A stretch of 64,000 bases of DNA, taken from NCBI GenBank assembly GCA_028871455.1, contig JAGWNF010000013.1, positions 1-64,000 of the forward strand. Reading direction: 5' to 3'. The notes under the pieces were generated by a model that had not been told where the DNA came from, ran no database searches, and saw only the letters and a list, made by a program, of their open reading frames with translations. Shown here one piece after another: positions 23,695 to 33,613 of this stretch (its first letter is position 1; each line of letters starts with the position of its first letter). A program made the position numbers and the translations under genes. The DNA comes from Alphaproteobacteria bacterium. Lineage in GTDB: Bacteria; Pseudomonadota; Alphaproteobacteria; ATCC43930; CGMCC-115725.

Positions 23695-24972
23695 TCAGCC
23701 GGCGAGTGCCAGGGGTGTAGCAGCCGGCTCGGCTGCGCCAGCCGCATTCTCGGCAACCCGCCGGCAGATATCCTCGAAAGCCGCAGCCACACGTCGGGTC
23801 GAATACCGTTTAAGAATAAAATCGTAGGCGTTTTCGGCCATTTCGGCGGCCTCGACCGGTGCTGCCAGAAGGCGAAGAACCTCGCGCGCAAGCGTATCCG
23901 GATTGTCGGCACGACGGTAATGGTTGCCGGCTTCGATCGGCAGGCCTTCGACGCCGATCGACGTGGAAACGACCGGGCGACGCATCGCAATCGCCTCGTA
24001 GATCTTGATCCGCGTGCCACCGCCGACCCGCAACGGCACGATGTACAGGTCAGCGTCGCGAATAAAGGGGCGGACGTCGTCAACGAAGCCAGTGAACCGC
24101 CAGTTGAAGCCGCGCGTTCGTGCCTTTTCGATAAGGCTTTTCGGCGGATCGCGGCCCACCACTGTGAGCCGCACGTCGGGTCGTTCGGCCGCGATCAGCG
24201 GCCAGATCTCGTTCATACAATACTGGACCGCGTCGACATTCGCCGGCCAATCCATCGAGCCGGTAAAAACCAGTTCACCGCCGCGCGCCGAAATCGTCGC
24301 CGGCGGTGGTGACGCAATCGCGCCGAAATAATCGAAGTCGACGCCGGTAGGAATGGTCTCGGCGCCGCGCACGCCGTAGTTTTCCAGAAAGAAACCGAGA
24401 TCACGCTCCGAAACCGCGATGACCTTCTCGAAGTCCGGCAGATGGCGCGCCTCGAATTCCACCATCTTGCGGCGCTGGGCGCTCCAGATCAGTCGTGCCG
24501 CAAGATTGTCCGCGTTGCGGGCATGGCGGGCGAAGATTTCCGCCTCGACATTGTGGGTAAAGACCACCGAGCGCCGCTGCGGCACTTGATCGAAAAGAAT
24601 AGCCGCATGAACGAAATCGGCGACGATCACGTCGGGCTGTGTGGCCAGCATGTCCGCAACCAGCGCCCGGGCCTCGCGCGACCGATCAAGTGCCACCGAA
24701 GCCGGCAGCCGCGAGGCGAGCGCGGTTGCACGTCGAGCGGCGCCGACGAACTTTCCATGGCGCGGTGTCGGCCAGAACAAAAATCGGTCGCAGACTTCGG
24801 CCAACTCGCGCGCAAAACGCCGCGGCTCATCCTCTGCCGCCGGCGAGAGTAATGTGATCTCGAAATGGCCGCCTTTCATGCCGCGCAAGATTCCGCCGGT
24901 GCGAATCTTGCCGCCGGCATCGGCCGGGAACAGGAATTGCGGTGAGACGAATAGGAGCCGCGGACGGGCCAT
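23695..24972 (-). CDS. GT4-type glycosyltransferase (PEP-CTERM/EPS sugar transferase-like)
   Basis: A 425-residue GT-B enzyme. The N-terminal half starts RLLFVSPQFLFPADAGGKIRT, then VVFTHNVEAEIFARHARN. The C-terminal nucleotide-sugar half has LVFTGSMDWPANVDAVQYC, FTGFVDDVRPFIRDADLYIVPLRVGGGTRIKI and EAIAMRRPVVSTSIGVEGL, with the EX7E-type acidic helix. It resembles the transferases linked to EpsH/PEP-CTERM exopolysaccharide systems. No exosortase or other EPS genes are adjacent. It follows a GDP-mannose dehydrogenase by 8 bases, so both probably act on the same surface polysaccharide. Confidence 0.8.
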   Translation of the reverse strand: MARPRLLFVSPQFLFPADAGGKIRTGGILRGMKGGHFEITLLSPAAEDEPRRFARELAEVCDRFLFWPTPRHGKFVGAARRATALASRLPASVALDRSREARALVADMLATQPDVIVADFVHAAILFDQVPQRRSVVFTHNVEAEIFARHARNADNLAARLIWSAQRRKMVEFEARHLPDFEKVIAVSERDLGFFLENYGVRGAETIPTGVDFDYFGAIASPPPATISARGGELVFTGSMDWPANVDAVQYCMNEIWPLIAAERPDVRLTVVGRDPPKSLIEKARTRGFNWRFTGFVDDVRPFIRDADLYIVPLRVGGGTRIKIYEAIAMRRPVVSTSIGVEGLPIEAGNHYRRADNPDTLAREVLRLLAAPVEAAEMAENAYDFILKRYSTRRVAAAFEDICRRVAENAAGAAEPAATPLALAG

Positions 24973-24980
24973 CGCCGGCC

Positions 24981-26294
24981 TCAGCAGAGCGAGCGATATC
25001 GCACGCCAGGCAACTGTGCCAGCTGCGGCACGCCCTGAAGGTCGAGGATGGGCCGGCCATTGTGATCGGCCTCCAGAACCGCAAGATCCTCGCCTGACGC
25101 GTGGCCGAGGACGATGATGCCGGCACTGTCGAGCGCGCGGCGCAGATCGGCGATCAGCAACCGGTCGAAATGGGGAATTTCGCGCTCGATGAACTCGCGG
25201 TTCTTACCGAGCAACCTGCTGGCGTGAACGTTGCGGTCGAAGATCGCCAGCTCGTAGCCCTTGCCGATGAGCCGCTCAACTAGATAGACGAACGGCGAGT
25301 GCCGCAGGTCGTCGGTTCCCGGCTTAAAGGCAAGGCCGAGCAGTGCAACCTTGCGACGGCCTTCGTCGAGAATGGCCTGAAGCGCGCGGTCGATATGGGC
25401 GTCGTTCGCCCGCATCACGCTCGACAGGAACGGCAGATCGATGTGGCCGGCTTTCGCCAGCGCAACCAACGCCGAGACGTCCTTCGGCAGGCACGAACCG
25501 CCGAAGGCGAACCCCGGTCGGAGATAGGCCGGCGAGATATTGAGCTGGTGATCCGCACAGAAAACCCGCATCGCCTCCTGTGCGTCGACGCCCAGACTTT
25601 TGAGCAGCACGCCGGCTTCGTTGGCGAAGGCGATCTTCACCGCATGAAAGGCGTTGGACAGACACTTGACCGACTCTGCCACGCCTGTCGAGGTCCGGAT
25701 GAAGGGTGCATCGATACCGCGATAGAGCGCCTCAACTGCATTGTATCCCGCAGTGGTGGGAGCGCCTGCGATCGTGAAGGGCGGATGGCGGAAATCCTTC
25801 ACCGAGCACCCTTCGCGCAGGAATTCCGGGTTGAAGGCGACAGCCAGTCCGTTGTCGCCGTCGCGTCCCGATTTTGTCGCGAGCGCCGGCAGCATGCGGC
25901 CCTCGGTTGTGCCCGGCGGCACGGTCGAGCGCAAAACCACGGCGTGCCCGCCGTTCTTGTCGCGCAACGCGGCACCGATGTCGTCGACGACAGCATCGAG
26001 GGCGTCGAGCATCGGCGCGCCGGTGCGGCTCATCGGGGTGCCGACCGAGATCAACGAGATGTCGCTCTGCAAGACCGCGGTTTGCGTGTCGGCAACCGCG
26101 CGCAGACGACCCGACTTGACGGCAGCCGCCACCACCTCGTCGAGACCGTCCTCGACGACGGGCGACAAGCCGCGATTGATCATGTCGATCTTGCCGGAAC
26201 TGACGTCGACGCCGATGACGGTATGGCCGAGCTCCGCGAAACAGGCGGCCGAAACCGTGCCGACATAGCCCATGCCGAATACGGAAATACGCAT
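24981..26294 (-). CDS. Nucleotide-sugar dehydrogenase, GDP-mannose 6-dehydrogenase (AlgD) type
   Basis: ATG at 26294 is the family start (MRISVFGMGYVGTVSAACFAELGH, the NAD Rossmann fold); a longer frame upstream is not supported. 437 residues. It has SVGTPMSRTGAPMLDALDAV, STVPPGTTEGRMLP, FNPEFLREGCSVKDFRHPP, and the catalytic Cys in GGSCLPKDVSAL, then LLGLAFKPGTDDLRHSP. Residue patterns fit AlgD rather than UDP-glucose dehydrogenase. It would make GDP-mannuronate, and manC in this window (47366) makes the GDP-mannose precursor. It forms a pair with the downstream glycosyltransferase. Confidence 0.85.
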   Translation of the reverse strand: MRISVFGMGYVGTVSAACFAELGHTVIGVDVSSGKIDMINRGLSPVVEDGLDEVVAAAVKSGRLRAVADTQTAVLQSDISLISVGTPMSRTGAPMLDALDAVVDDIGAALRDKNGGHAVVLRSTVPPGTTEGRMLPALATKSGRDGDNGLAVAFNPEFLREGCSVKDFRHPPFTIAGAPTTAGYNAVEALYRGIDAPFIRTSTGVAESVKCLSNAFHAVKIAFANEAGVLLKSLGVDAQEAMRVFCADHQLNISPAYLRPGFAFGGSCLPKDVSALVALAKAGHIDLPFLSSVMRANDAHIDRALQAILDEGRRKVALLGLAFKPGTDDLRHSPFVYLVERLIGKGYELAIFDRNVHASRLLGKNREFIEREIPHFDRLLIADLRRALDSAGIIVLGHASGEDLAVLEADHNGRPILDLQGVPQLAQLPGVRYRSLC

Positions 26295-26396
26295 AAGAAA
26301 TCGCCTCGCTTGCCCGACCAAGCGCCGGGCCAGCGGCACTTAACGCCGATTTTCTTAATTTCGCGTGAGGGCGCCACGCTTATGGTTAAAGAAGCG

Positions 26397-27098
26397 CTAA
26401 GCGGTCGGCAACTCCGACGCGCCACCGTGAGCGGCCGACCACGTCACCGGATCATTCAGGAACCGTTCGACCTCGCGCATCGTCGGTGCGTCGAAGCGGC
26501 CCTCGGATTTCGCGACCTTGAGTACGTCCCACCAATTGGCAAGCGAATGCAACTTCACACCAATCTCGGTCATGAGCTGTTCGCTTTGCGGAAAGATGCC
26601 GTAATGGAAAATGACGAACGTATGCTCGACTATCGCGCCGGCCTGGCGCAGCGCCTTGCAGAAATTTACCTTGCTGCGACCATCGGTGGTGAGATCCTCA
26701 ACCAGCAGCGTACGCGCATTCTCACGGGTGTCGCCTTCGATCTGCGCGTTGCGGCCGAAACCTTTCGGCTTCTTGCGCACGTATTGCATCGGCAGCATCA
26801 GGCGGTCGGCGATCCATGCGGCGAACGGAATGCCGGCGGTCTCGCCGCCGGCGATGACGTCGATCGCCTCGAAGCCAATCTCGCGCAAGATCGTGGAGGT
26901 CGCGAATTCGCACAGCGTCTCGCGCACGCGGGGATAGAAGATCAGGCGGCGGCAATCGATATAGACCGGGCTTGCCCAGCCTGAGGTGAAGATGAACGGC
27001 GTGTTTGAATTGAAATTGACCGCACCGACCTCCAGCAGGATTCGAGAGGTGATCTGCTGGATAATGTCACGATCGGGAAATGTAGCGCCGAAGTTCAT
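26397..27098 (-). CDS. pyrE: Orotate phosphoribosyltransferase
   Basis: ATG at 27098 overlaps the end of the upstream regulator gene by 4 bases (ATGA). The 233-residue protein has the PRPP-binding site [14 protein letters not shown] (usual VEDVITTGGS), the catalytic loop [31 protein letters not shown], and an OPRT N-terminus ([14 protein letters not shown]). It makes OMP from orotate and PRPP. The C-terminal extension ([14 protein letters not shown]) is like other Rhodospirillales forms. pyrB and the dihydroorotase-like gene lie 27 kb away on the other strand. Confidence 0.92.
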   Translation of the reverse strand: MNFGATFPDRDIIQQITSRILLEVGAVNFNSNTPFIFTSGWASPVYIDCRRLIFYPRVRETLCEFATSTILREIGFEAIDVIAGGETAGIPFAAWIADRLMLPMQYVRKKPKGFGRNAQIEGDTRENARTLLVEDLTTDGRSKVNFCKALRQAGAIVEHTFVIFHYGIFPQSEQLMTEIGVKLHSLANWWDVLKVAKSEGRFDAPTMREVERFLNDPVTWSAAHGGASELPTA

Positions 27099-28142
27099 GG
27101 CTCGCGAGCGTCCCGCTGATGGCGCGACTTTCTGCGGCGCGCGGTGTCGCGAGTCAAGCTTCTTTCGGCTGCCCCAGCGAACCCGGCGCGGGCGATCACC
27201 TCGGAAAGCCGAACGGCCGCCTTGGATCCTTTGAGCGCGCGGCTCCATAGCTCGGCTGCGAGATTTTCATAAAGTGCAACCGCCTCCGGCGCCGCGGTGA
27301 CCGTTGCAACGCCGTAACGGATATTCGGCATTTCACTGATGCGGAACGGACTCACCGCGAGCACCGTCTCCTTTTTTGACCGAAACAGCTGGAACGCAAT
27401 GTTGGGCAGAATTTCATCGATCAAGCCGATTTCGATTCCCGACCGCGGCTCGGCGAGGAGGTGCCTAGTGTTCTCGATTTCGCGCCGCGCCGCGATACGT
27501 CGGCGCGCCCATTCCTCGGCAGGCAAATCGAACCGCCCGATCACACCCAGTTGGAGGAAACGCTCGACCTCCGGCACCGATATCAAGGCGATGACCCGAT
27601 GCGGTCTCGGCTCCGTCTTGCGGGCTGCGAGAATCGCCATGATGGTATCGATTTCAGCGATAGCGCTCGGCTTCGAGTTACCGGGCGGCACGGCCTCGAC
27701 CAACATCTGGCGCAGATGCCTGGTGTATCCTGCGGTAGTCAGCAAGAACGAAATCGGCATGAAACGGGCGATGACCTGTTCAGCCCCCACCTCGAGTTGG
27801 CGCATGCGCTCGAAGTAGGCACCGGCCTTCGAATAGTATTCGACGCCGGACACCGAGCAGCGAAGCGAGCGAGGTATTGAGCACGCGTGCCAACGCCTCG
27901 ATCGTCTCGATTTTGACGATCTCGCCCTCCTCCATACGATAGAGTGCAGAGCGAGAGATGTTCAGGCGATTGGCAATCTCTTCGGCCTTCAGGCCGCTGC
28001 CCCGGCGATAGGCCTTGAGCCGCCGGCCAATCTCCTTACGGCGCGCGTCCACGCTCCCCTCTTCGTTCGCGCTCCCCACGCGCGGATCGCGCCTCACCAT
28101 AACGGGGAATGGTTCTTGTGTTTTGTCCCAGTTTTGGGACAT
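27095..28142 (-). pseudogene. XRE-family transcriptional regulator split by a one-base frameshift
   Basis: Two minus-strand frames together make one regulator. The first (from ATG 28142) has an XRE helix-turn-helix: RRKEIGRRLKAYRRGSGLKAEEIANRLNISRSALYRMEEGEIVKIETIEALARVLNTSLASLLGV. In-frame reading after GV becomes unrelated. The second frame gives GVEYYSKAGAYFERMRQLEVGAEQ and the rest of the ligand-like domain. Intact homologues continue LLGV-GVEY, so a single extra C in the CC at 27848-27849 explains the break. The second part could also start from GTG 27853. It precedes and overlaps pyrE and follows folK. A true mutation or a base-calling error are both possible. Confidence 0.75.
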
Positions 28143-28155
28143 GCCCGACTCGAAG

Positions 28156-28662
28156 TCAATCCGTCATCGCTGGCCGCGTTTCGGCGCGGAGAGCCGCGGG
28201 CAGCGCGTCGATGAGCGCATTGATGCCGAGACCAAGACGCGGGTGCCGCCAGTGCGGGGCGATCTCTGCCATCGGCAAGAGCACGAAGGCGCGCTGATGC
28301 ATCCGTGGATGCGGCAGGATCGGGGGCACGTCGCGGACCATGTCGTCGTCGGCAATCAGATCAAGATCGAGCGTGCGCGCCGCGTTGGGCTCCCGTCGCA
28401 CGCGACCGAAGCGTTTCTCGATGCGAAGGAGTACGTCGAGCAATGCGACCGGATCGAGCGCGCTCTTCAAAGCGACGACGGCGTTGAGATATTCTGGCTG
28501 ATCTGACTTCGGCACCGGTGCGCTGCGATAGATACGGGAGCGCGCCACAATGTCGCCGCCTTCCTGTGCAAGAGAATGGACTGCCGCATCGAGGGTCGTA
28601 CGGGGCGGTCCAATCGTGCTTGGCAAGTTCGCGCCTAGGGCGACGAAGATCATGGCGGGCAC
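28156..28662 (-). CDS. folK: 2-amino-4-hydroxy-6-hydroxymethyldihydropteridine pyrophosphokinase
   Basis: A 168-residue HPPK. MIFVALGANLPS (usual LGSNLG) begins the fold at residue 4. RSAPVPKSDQPEYLNAVVAL follows, then IEKRFGRVRREPNAARTLDLDLIADDD with the Mg-binding aspartates, and ILPHPRMHQRAFVLLPMAEIAP. It transfers pyrophosphate from ATP to the pterin in folate synthesis. folB and folP are elsewhere in the window (45 kb). It is the first gene of the long minus-strand run, divergent from the NYN-domain gene. Confidence 0.93.
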   Translation of the reverse strand: MPAMIFVALGANLPSTIGPPRTTLDAAVHSLAQEGGDIVARSRIYRSAPVPKSDQPEYLNAVVALKSALDPVALLDVLLRIEKRFGRVRREPNAARTLDLDLIADDDMVRDVPPILPHPRMHQRAFVLLPMAEIAPHWRHPRLGLGINALIDALPAALRAETRPAMTD

Positions 28663-28751
28663 CGTCCCGTTTCCGGCCGCGGCTTGACGTCCGCCGTCGG
28701 GCAGCAGTCAAATGCGCGATATAGTTTGCTCGTCATTGCGTGGAGTTACAC

Positions 28752-29339
28752 ATGACGTTTTATCCCGAAGAGAGAATTGCATTGTTTATCGATGGCGCCA
28801 ATCTTCACGCCGCCGCCCGCGCCCTCGGCTTCGATATCGATTACAAGCGATTACTGCAACTTTTTGGCGAGAAGGGCCGGCTCATCCGGGCCTTCTATTA
28901 CACGGCCCTGATCGAGGATCAGGAATACTCGCCATTACGTCCACTCGTCGACTGGCTCGACTACAACGGCTACACCATGGTCACGAAGCCGACCAAGGAG
29001 TACACCGATGCGATGGGGCGGCGGAAAGTCAAAGGCAACATGGATATCGAGCTCGCGATCGACGTGATGGAGATGGCACAGTATCTCGATCACATCGTGT
29101 TGTTCTCGGGCGACGGCGACTTCCGTCGGCTGGTCGATGCCGTTCAGAAGAAAGGCGTCCGCGTCACGGTTGTCTCGACGATCCGTTCAACCCCACCGAT
29201 GGTGGCCGACGAACTCCGCCGTCAAGCCGACATGTTTCTTGAGCTCCAAGATCTCGCGCCGCAGATCATGCGCCACCGCGAGGATGCTTCACAGCGTCAA
29301 AATCAGGCTTTCAACCAGATGAGTGACAGCGACGCGTGA
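28752..29339 (+). CDS. NYN domain (LabA/DUF88-like) protein
   Basis: The start is set at ATG 28752, with GGAG seven bases before it; the frame extends 12 bases upstream to a GTG without better support. The 195-residue protein is a PIN-like NYN domain: RIALFIDGANLHAAAR (first Asp), VKGNMDIELAIDVMEMA, IVLFSGDGDFRRLVDAVQKKGVRVTVVS with the acidic residues that bind metal in PIN nucleases. Relatives such as LabA and limkain act on RNA or in clock output; the exact role is unknown. It is translationally coupled to the next gene (GTGA overlap). Confidence 0.87.
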   Translation: MTFYPEERIALFIDGANLHAAARALGFDIDYKRLLQLFGEKGRLIRAFYYTALIEDQEYSPLRPLVDWLDYNGYTMVTKPTKEYTDAMGRRKVKGNMDIELAIDVMEMAQYLDHIVLFSGDGDFRRLVDAVQKKGVRVTVVSTIRSTPPMVADELRRQADMFLELQDLAPQIMRHREDASQRQNQAFNQMSDSDA

Positions 29340-29989
29340 GCGCGCTGCCCGACCCGGCGACGCCCAGGCATGACTGCGCCCTATGCCCGCGTCTCGCTGC
29401 ATTCCGGATGGCGCAACGCGTTGCACAGCCCGCTTGGCACAACGCGCCGGTTCCCTCATTCGGCGAACTCGATGCGCGGTTGCTCATCGTCGGATTAGCC
29501 CCTGGCCTGAAGGGCGCCAATCGCACGGGGCGGCCATTCACCGGCGATTATGCCGGCCTTCTGCTATATGGCACGCTGATCAAATTTGGCTTCGCGCGCG
29601 GCGAATATGGCCAGCGCGCGAACGATGGGTTGACGCTAATCGACTGCCGTATCACGAACGCCGTGCGTTGTGTGCCGCCGGCGAACAAGCCCGAAACGAG
29701 TGAAATCCGGACCTGCGGCCGCTTTCTCGCCGCCGAGATCGCCGCGATGCCCCGACTTGCTGCCATTCTCGCGCTTGGCCAGATCGCTCATCAGGCGGTG
29801 CTGGCCGCAAACAACCACAAGCGCACGCAATTCCGCTTTGGGCACGGCGCGATTCACGAATTGTCGCGCGGCCTGATCCTAGCCGACAGCTATCACTGTT
29901 CCCGCTATAACACCAATACCGGCCAGCTGACGCCGGCCATGTTCGAAGCCGTCTTTAGCGAACTGAAGCGCTACCTCGGCCTGTCATAA
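29336..29989 (+). CDS. Family 5 uracil-DNA glycosylase (UDGb type)
   Basis: The GTG start overlaps the stop of the NYN gene (GTGA). 217 residues. CALCPRLAAFR at the start provides Cys ligands of the 4Fe-4S cluster. Motif A is LIVGLAPGLKGANRTGRPFTGDYAG, diagnostic of family 5, and the other substrate-binding motif is YHCSRYNTNTGQLTP (usual HPSxxNTxTGxLT). The enzyme removes uracil and other deaminated bases from DNA. Its Cys set (CALCP, VRCVPP, IRTCGRFL) fits cluster binding. The start of the protein is supported by the overlap. Confidence 0.87.
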   Translation: MSALPDPATPRHDCALCPRLAAFRMAQRVAQPAWHNAPVPSFGELDARLLIVGLAPGLKGANRTGRPFTGDYAGLLLYGTLIKFGFARGEYGQRANDGLTLIDCRITNAVRCVPPANKPETSEIRTCGRFLAAEIAAMPRLAAILALGQIAHQAVLAANNHKRTQFRFGHGAIHELSRGLILADSYHCSRYNTNTGQLTPAMFEAVFSELKRYLGLS

Positions 29990-30143
29990 TTTTGGGATGC
30001 GCAAGACCCTGGTCAGTACGTGCCTCTTGGGCAAACTTCCGACCAAGGCTAGACGGCCGCCGCGTTGCTGCGCGCCAACGGCCTTAAAGTTTTCAGCGAG
30101 GATCAGCCGTGAATTCGCGACCGACACCGCCCAGATCGGCCCG

Positions 30144-30608
30144 CTATCCGCGCTCGCGCAACAGCCGGGCACGCGATCGCTGCCAGTCGCGTTCCTTCTC
30201 GGCCTCGCGCTTGTCCGCTTTGCGCTTGCCCTTGGCGACACCGAGCGCAAGCTTCGCCCGGCCACGCTCGTTGAAATAGATCGACAGCGGCACCAGCGTG
30301 ATCCCTTCCCGCTTCACCGCGCCGAGCAGCCGGGCAATCTCGCGCTTGCGCAGCAACAGCATACGCGGACGTCGCGGCTCGTGGTTGACCCGCGCAGCCG
30401 GATAAGCCGGGAAGTGCGCGTTCAGAAGATAAATTCCGCCATCCTTTTCGGCCGCATAGGCCTCGGCGATGCTGGCGAGGCCGGCGCGCAGCACCTTCAC
30501 CTCGGTGCCAGTCAGCATCAGGCCGGCCTCGAGCGTTTCCTGAATGGTGTAGTCGTGACGGGCACGCCGATTTTGCGCGACGTACTTCTCGTCGCCCCGC
30601 AACGCCAT
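30144..30608 (-). CDS. smpB: SsrA-binding protein
   Basis: A 154-residue protein with the SmpB OB-fold signature: [34 protein letters not shown], then [11 protein letters not shown], and [19 protein letters not shown]. It ends in a basic tail ([28 protein letters not shown]) that reaches the decoding centre in trans-translation. It delivers tmRNA to stalled ribosomes. It starts 8 bases after dapA, in the same transcript. No tmRNA gene was recognised in this window. Confidence 0.94.
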   Translation of the reverse strand: MALRGDEKYVAQNRRARHDYTIQETLEAGLMLTGTEVKVLRAGLASIAEAYAAEKDGGIYLLNAHFPAYPAARVNHEPRRPRMLLLRKREIARLLGAVKREGITLVPLSIYFNERGRAKLALGVAKGKRKADKREAEKERDWQRSRARLLRERG

Positions 30609-30616
30609 ATAGCGAA

Positions 30617-31492
30617 TCAGTTCAGCAAACCGGCGGAACGCATCGCATCCTTCACGCGCGCCTGTGCGTTGGGCGAGGCGGGTATGAGCGGCAGTCGTAC
30701 CTCGGGTGACGATTTGCCGAGCAGCGACGCGGCATACTTCACCGGCGCTGGGCTGGTCTCGACGAAGAGTGCATCATGCAGGTCGGCAAGGCGCATGTTG
30801 ATCTTCACCGCTCCTGCCGCATCGCCTTTCTCCCACGCCTCGTGCATCTCAGCGCAGGCGCGAGGCGCAACATTGGCGGCAACCGAGATGCAGCCGTCGC
30901 CGCCGTTGGCGCGATAGGATAGCGCCGTCGCATCCTCGCCCGACAGCATGCAGAATTCGTCGCCGCAGGTCGCGCGCGTCTTGAGCGGACGCGCCAGATC
31001 GTTCGTGGCATCCTTAACACCGACGATGTTGGCCAGCTTGGCCAGCCGCGCCATCGTCGCGACGCTCATATCGACGACGCAGCGGCCGGGAATGTTGTAG
31101 ATCAGTAGCGGCAGATCGACGGCGTCGTTGATCGCTTTATAATGCTGATAGAGACCTTCTTGCATCGGCTTGTTGTAGTAGGGCGTCACGACGAGCGCGG
31201 CGTCGGCGCCGGCACGCTTGGCGTGCTGCGTCAGCTCTATCGCCTCGGCGGTCGAGTTGGACCCCGTTCCAGCGATCACCGGCACACGGCCGCCAGCCGC
31301 ATCGACGCACAGCTCGATCACCCGTTTGTGTTCGGCATGCGACAGCGTCGGCGATTCGCCAGTTGTGCCGCAAGGCACGACACCGTGCGTGCCCTGCTGG
31401 ATTTGCCAGTCGACAAATCCCTGGAACGCCTTCTCGTCGACCGCGCCGTTGCGGAATGGCGTGATGAGCGCGACCAGCGACCCTTTGAACAT
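30617..31492 (-). CDS. dapA: 4-hydroxy-tetrahydrodipicolinate synthase
   Basis: A 291-residue TIM-barrel aldolase. AGGAGG lies 6 bases before the ATG, one of the best ribosome sites in the window. [17 protein letters not shown] begins the barrel, [13 protein letters not shown] binds pyruvate, [14 protein letters not shown] supplies the catalytic Tyr, and the Schiff-base Lys lies in [12 protein letters not shown]. It condenses pyruvate with aspartate semialdehyde in lysine and diaminopimelate synthesis. It is divergent from the lytic transglycosylase gene. Confidence 0.94.
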   Translation of the reverse strand: MFKGSLVALITPFRNGAVDEKAFQGFVDWQIQQGTHGVVPCGTTGESPTLSHAEHKRVIELCVDAAGGRVPVIAGTGSNSTAEAIELTQHAKRAGADAALVVTPYYNKPMQEGLYQHYKAINDAVDLPLLIYNIPGRCVVDMSVATMARLAKLANIVGVKDATNDLARPLKTRATCGDEFCMLSGEDATALSYRANGGDGCISVAANVAPRACAEMHEAWEKGDAAGAVKINMRLADLHDALFVETSPAPVKYAASLLGKSSPEVRLPLIPASPNAQARVKDAMRSAGLLN

Positions 31493-31644
31493 CCCAACCT
31501 CCTGGAAAGGCCCCGGCGAGCCAAGTTGTTAACCAAAATAGCGCCCGATCATACCGGCGGGCAATCATTGGACCGATCCGCCGCGTATCTTCACCTGACA
31601 GCCGTCGCGCCGGCGGCTAATATTCTACAGGGAGATTCACGCAG

Positions 31645-33612
31645 TTGGATCGCGGGACGAAGGGCGGTATACGCGTCTGCCTAGCCGCTGTCTTGGCGGG
31701 CGCGTTGTTGGCCGCGATCTTCGTCCCGGCCGATGCTATGTCCACGGCGGACGCAAGACTCTATCACGCCGCTTTCGCCGCCGCCCAGAAGAACGATTGG
31801 AAAGCAGCGGCCCGCGATTCCGCTCAGGCCCGCGATCCCCTGCCCCGCGAGGCGCTGCACTGGCTGGCCATCACCCGCGGAGCGAACGGCGCTAGTTTCG
31901 GCGAGATCACGCATTTCATCGTCATCCACCCGGATTGGCCGGGACAAATTGCGCTTGAACAGGCCGTCGAAAACGCAATGGACGGCGTGCCCGACAAGAC
32001 AGTCGCGGCGTGGTTCGCGCAACATCCTCCGGTCACGCCCGCCGGCAAACTGCGCCAAGCCGATATCTGGATGGCAGAAGGCCGCATTGACGAGGCGCGC
32101 GCACGCATTCGTGCCGTTTGGATTAACAGCGACCTCTCGGCATTCGATGAGCATTCCATCTATCAGCGCTACCATGACGTGCTCCGCGTGCAAGATACGG
32201 AGAAGCGCCTCGATCGATTGTTGTGGGACGATCAGATCGCGGCCGCGCGCCGGCTCTTGGCGGCGGTACCGCCGGGCTCACGCGCCGTCGCCGAGGCGCG
32301 TCTCGCCCTGATGACATTCGCGGGTGACGTCGACAGCGTAGTCGCCCAAGTGCCATCAGGCTATCGGGACGATCCCGGGCTGCTCTACGACCGCATACGC
32401 TGGCGCCGGCGCAAGAATGTTGACGATGGTGCACTCGACCTGCTGGTTGTGGCGCCACCCGATCCCGCCCACGCCGCGCAGTGGGCAAATGAGCGACAGA
32501 TTATGGCGCGCCGTGCGCTCGCAATGGGACGCCCCGACTTGGCATTCCGCGTCGCGGAGCAGCATAGCGCCACGAGCGGGGCCAACTTCGCCGAACTTGA
32601 GTTCCTGTCGGGTTGGATCGCGCTTCGCTTTCTCAAGGAGCCGACGGTTGCCTATGCGCATTTCGTGCGCCTCTATGACGTCGGCACTCTACCCATCACG
32701 ATCGCGCGTGGCGCCTACTGGGCGGGACGGGCCGCCAAGGCCTTGGGCTATCGCGAATTGGCCATCTCGTGGTTCGACACGGCCGCGCAGCGCTTCACTA
32801 CCTATTACGGCCAGCTTGCAGCGGCGACGGACGGCGTGACGCCCGCCCGTTTCATGCATGAGCCGCAGCCGTCGGAAGCCGAGAGCCGCGCCTTCGATCG
32901 TCGTGAATTGGTACGGTTGACGCGCGATCTCGCGGAATCAGGTGTCGACGATGTCGTCACGCCCTTCTTCCGGCGCATTTATGAAACCGCATCGACGCCC
33001 GATCAATTCATGCTGACGGCGCGACTCGCGCGCGAGATCGACCGCCCGGACCTCGAGGTCGAGGCGGCAAGGCGTGCAAGTTACGCTGGCGTCAACCTGA
33101 TTGCCGAGGGATACCCAATTCCGAAGTTGCCGAAAGGCGGCAGCGTCGAGACGCCGCTGCTGCTGGCGATGACGCGACAGGAAAGTGCGTTTTCCAACCA
33201 GGCGGTAAGTCGCGCCGGCGCGCGCGGACTGATGCAGTTGATGCCATACACCGCGGACCGGATCGCGAAAGCGTTGCATCTGCGATTTTCGCGGCGGCGG
33301 TTGACGACCGACCGCCGTTATAACATGACGCTCGGCCGCGCGTACCTCAACGACCTGCTGGCAGACTTCTCGGGCTCGTACGTCTTGGCGGTCGCTGCTT
33401 ACAACGCCGGCCCGGCGCGGGTGAAGAACTGGATGAGCCTTTACGGCGACCCGCGCAGCGCCAGCATCAATGTGATCGACTGGATCGAATCAATTCCCTA
33501 CGCCGAGACGCGGAACTACGTGCAGCGCGTGCTCGAGAACCTGCAGATCTATCGGATGCGTCTCGGCAAAGCGGGCTTCACGTTCACCCTCGCCAGCGAT
33601 CTCAAACGCTGA
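31645..33612 (+). CDS. Soluble lytic murein transglycosylase (Slt70-like)
   Basis: A TTG start at 31645, with AGGGAGAT upstream, gives 655 residues. A signal sequence (residues 8-32, ending PADAM) is followed by a long helical superhelix of TPR-like repeats (HYWLAITRG..., ARGAYWAGRAAKALG). The C-terminal SLT domain has the catalytic Glu in TRQESAFSNQAVSRAGARGLMQLMP, then AAYNAGPARVKNW and IPYAETRNYVQRVLEN. It cleaves peptidoglycan to 1,6-anhydro ends in the periplasm. The next gene starts one base after its stop. Confidence 0.92.
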   Translation: MDRGTKGGIRVCLAAVLAGALLAAIFVPADAMSTADARLYHAAFAAAQKNDWKAAARDSAQARDPLPREALHWLAITRGANGASFGEITHFIVIHPDWPGQIALEQAVENAMDGVPDKTVAAWFAQHPPVTPAGKLRQADIWMAEGRIDEARARIRAVWINSDLSAFDEHSIYQRYHDVLRVQDTEKRLDRLLWDDQIAAARRLLAAVPPGSRAVAEARLALMTFAGDVDSVVAQVPSGYRDDPGLLYDRIRWRRRKNVDDGALDLLVVAPPDPAHAAQWANERQIMARRALAMGRPDLAFRVAEQHSATSGANFAELEFLSGWIALRFLKEPTVAYAHFVRLYDVGTLPITIARGAYWAGRAAKALGYRELAISWFDTAAQRFTTYYGQLAAATDGVTPARFMHEPQPSEAESRAFDRRELVRLTRDLAESGVDDVVTPFFRRIYETASTPDQFMLTARLAREIDRPDLEVEAARRASYAGVNLIAEGYPIPKLPKGGSVETPLLLAMTRQESAFSNQAVSRAGARGLMQLMPYTADRIAKALHLRFSRRRLTTDRRYNMTLGRAYLNDLLADFSGSYVLAVAAYNAGPARVKNWMSLYGDPRSASINVIDWIESIPYAETRNYVQRVLENLQIYRMRLGKAGFTFTLASDLKR

Positions 33613-33613
33613 G

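Noticed and set aside
27841-27860. Programmed +1 frameshift in the XRE gene
   Set aside because: No slippery codon run, stop codon or stimulatory structure at the site; a mutation or base-calling error is simpler.
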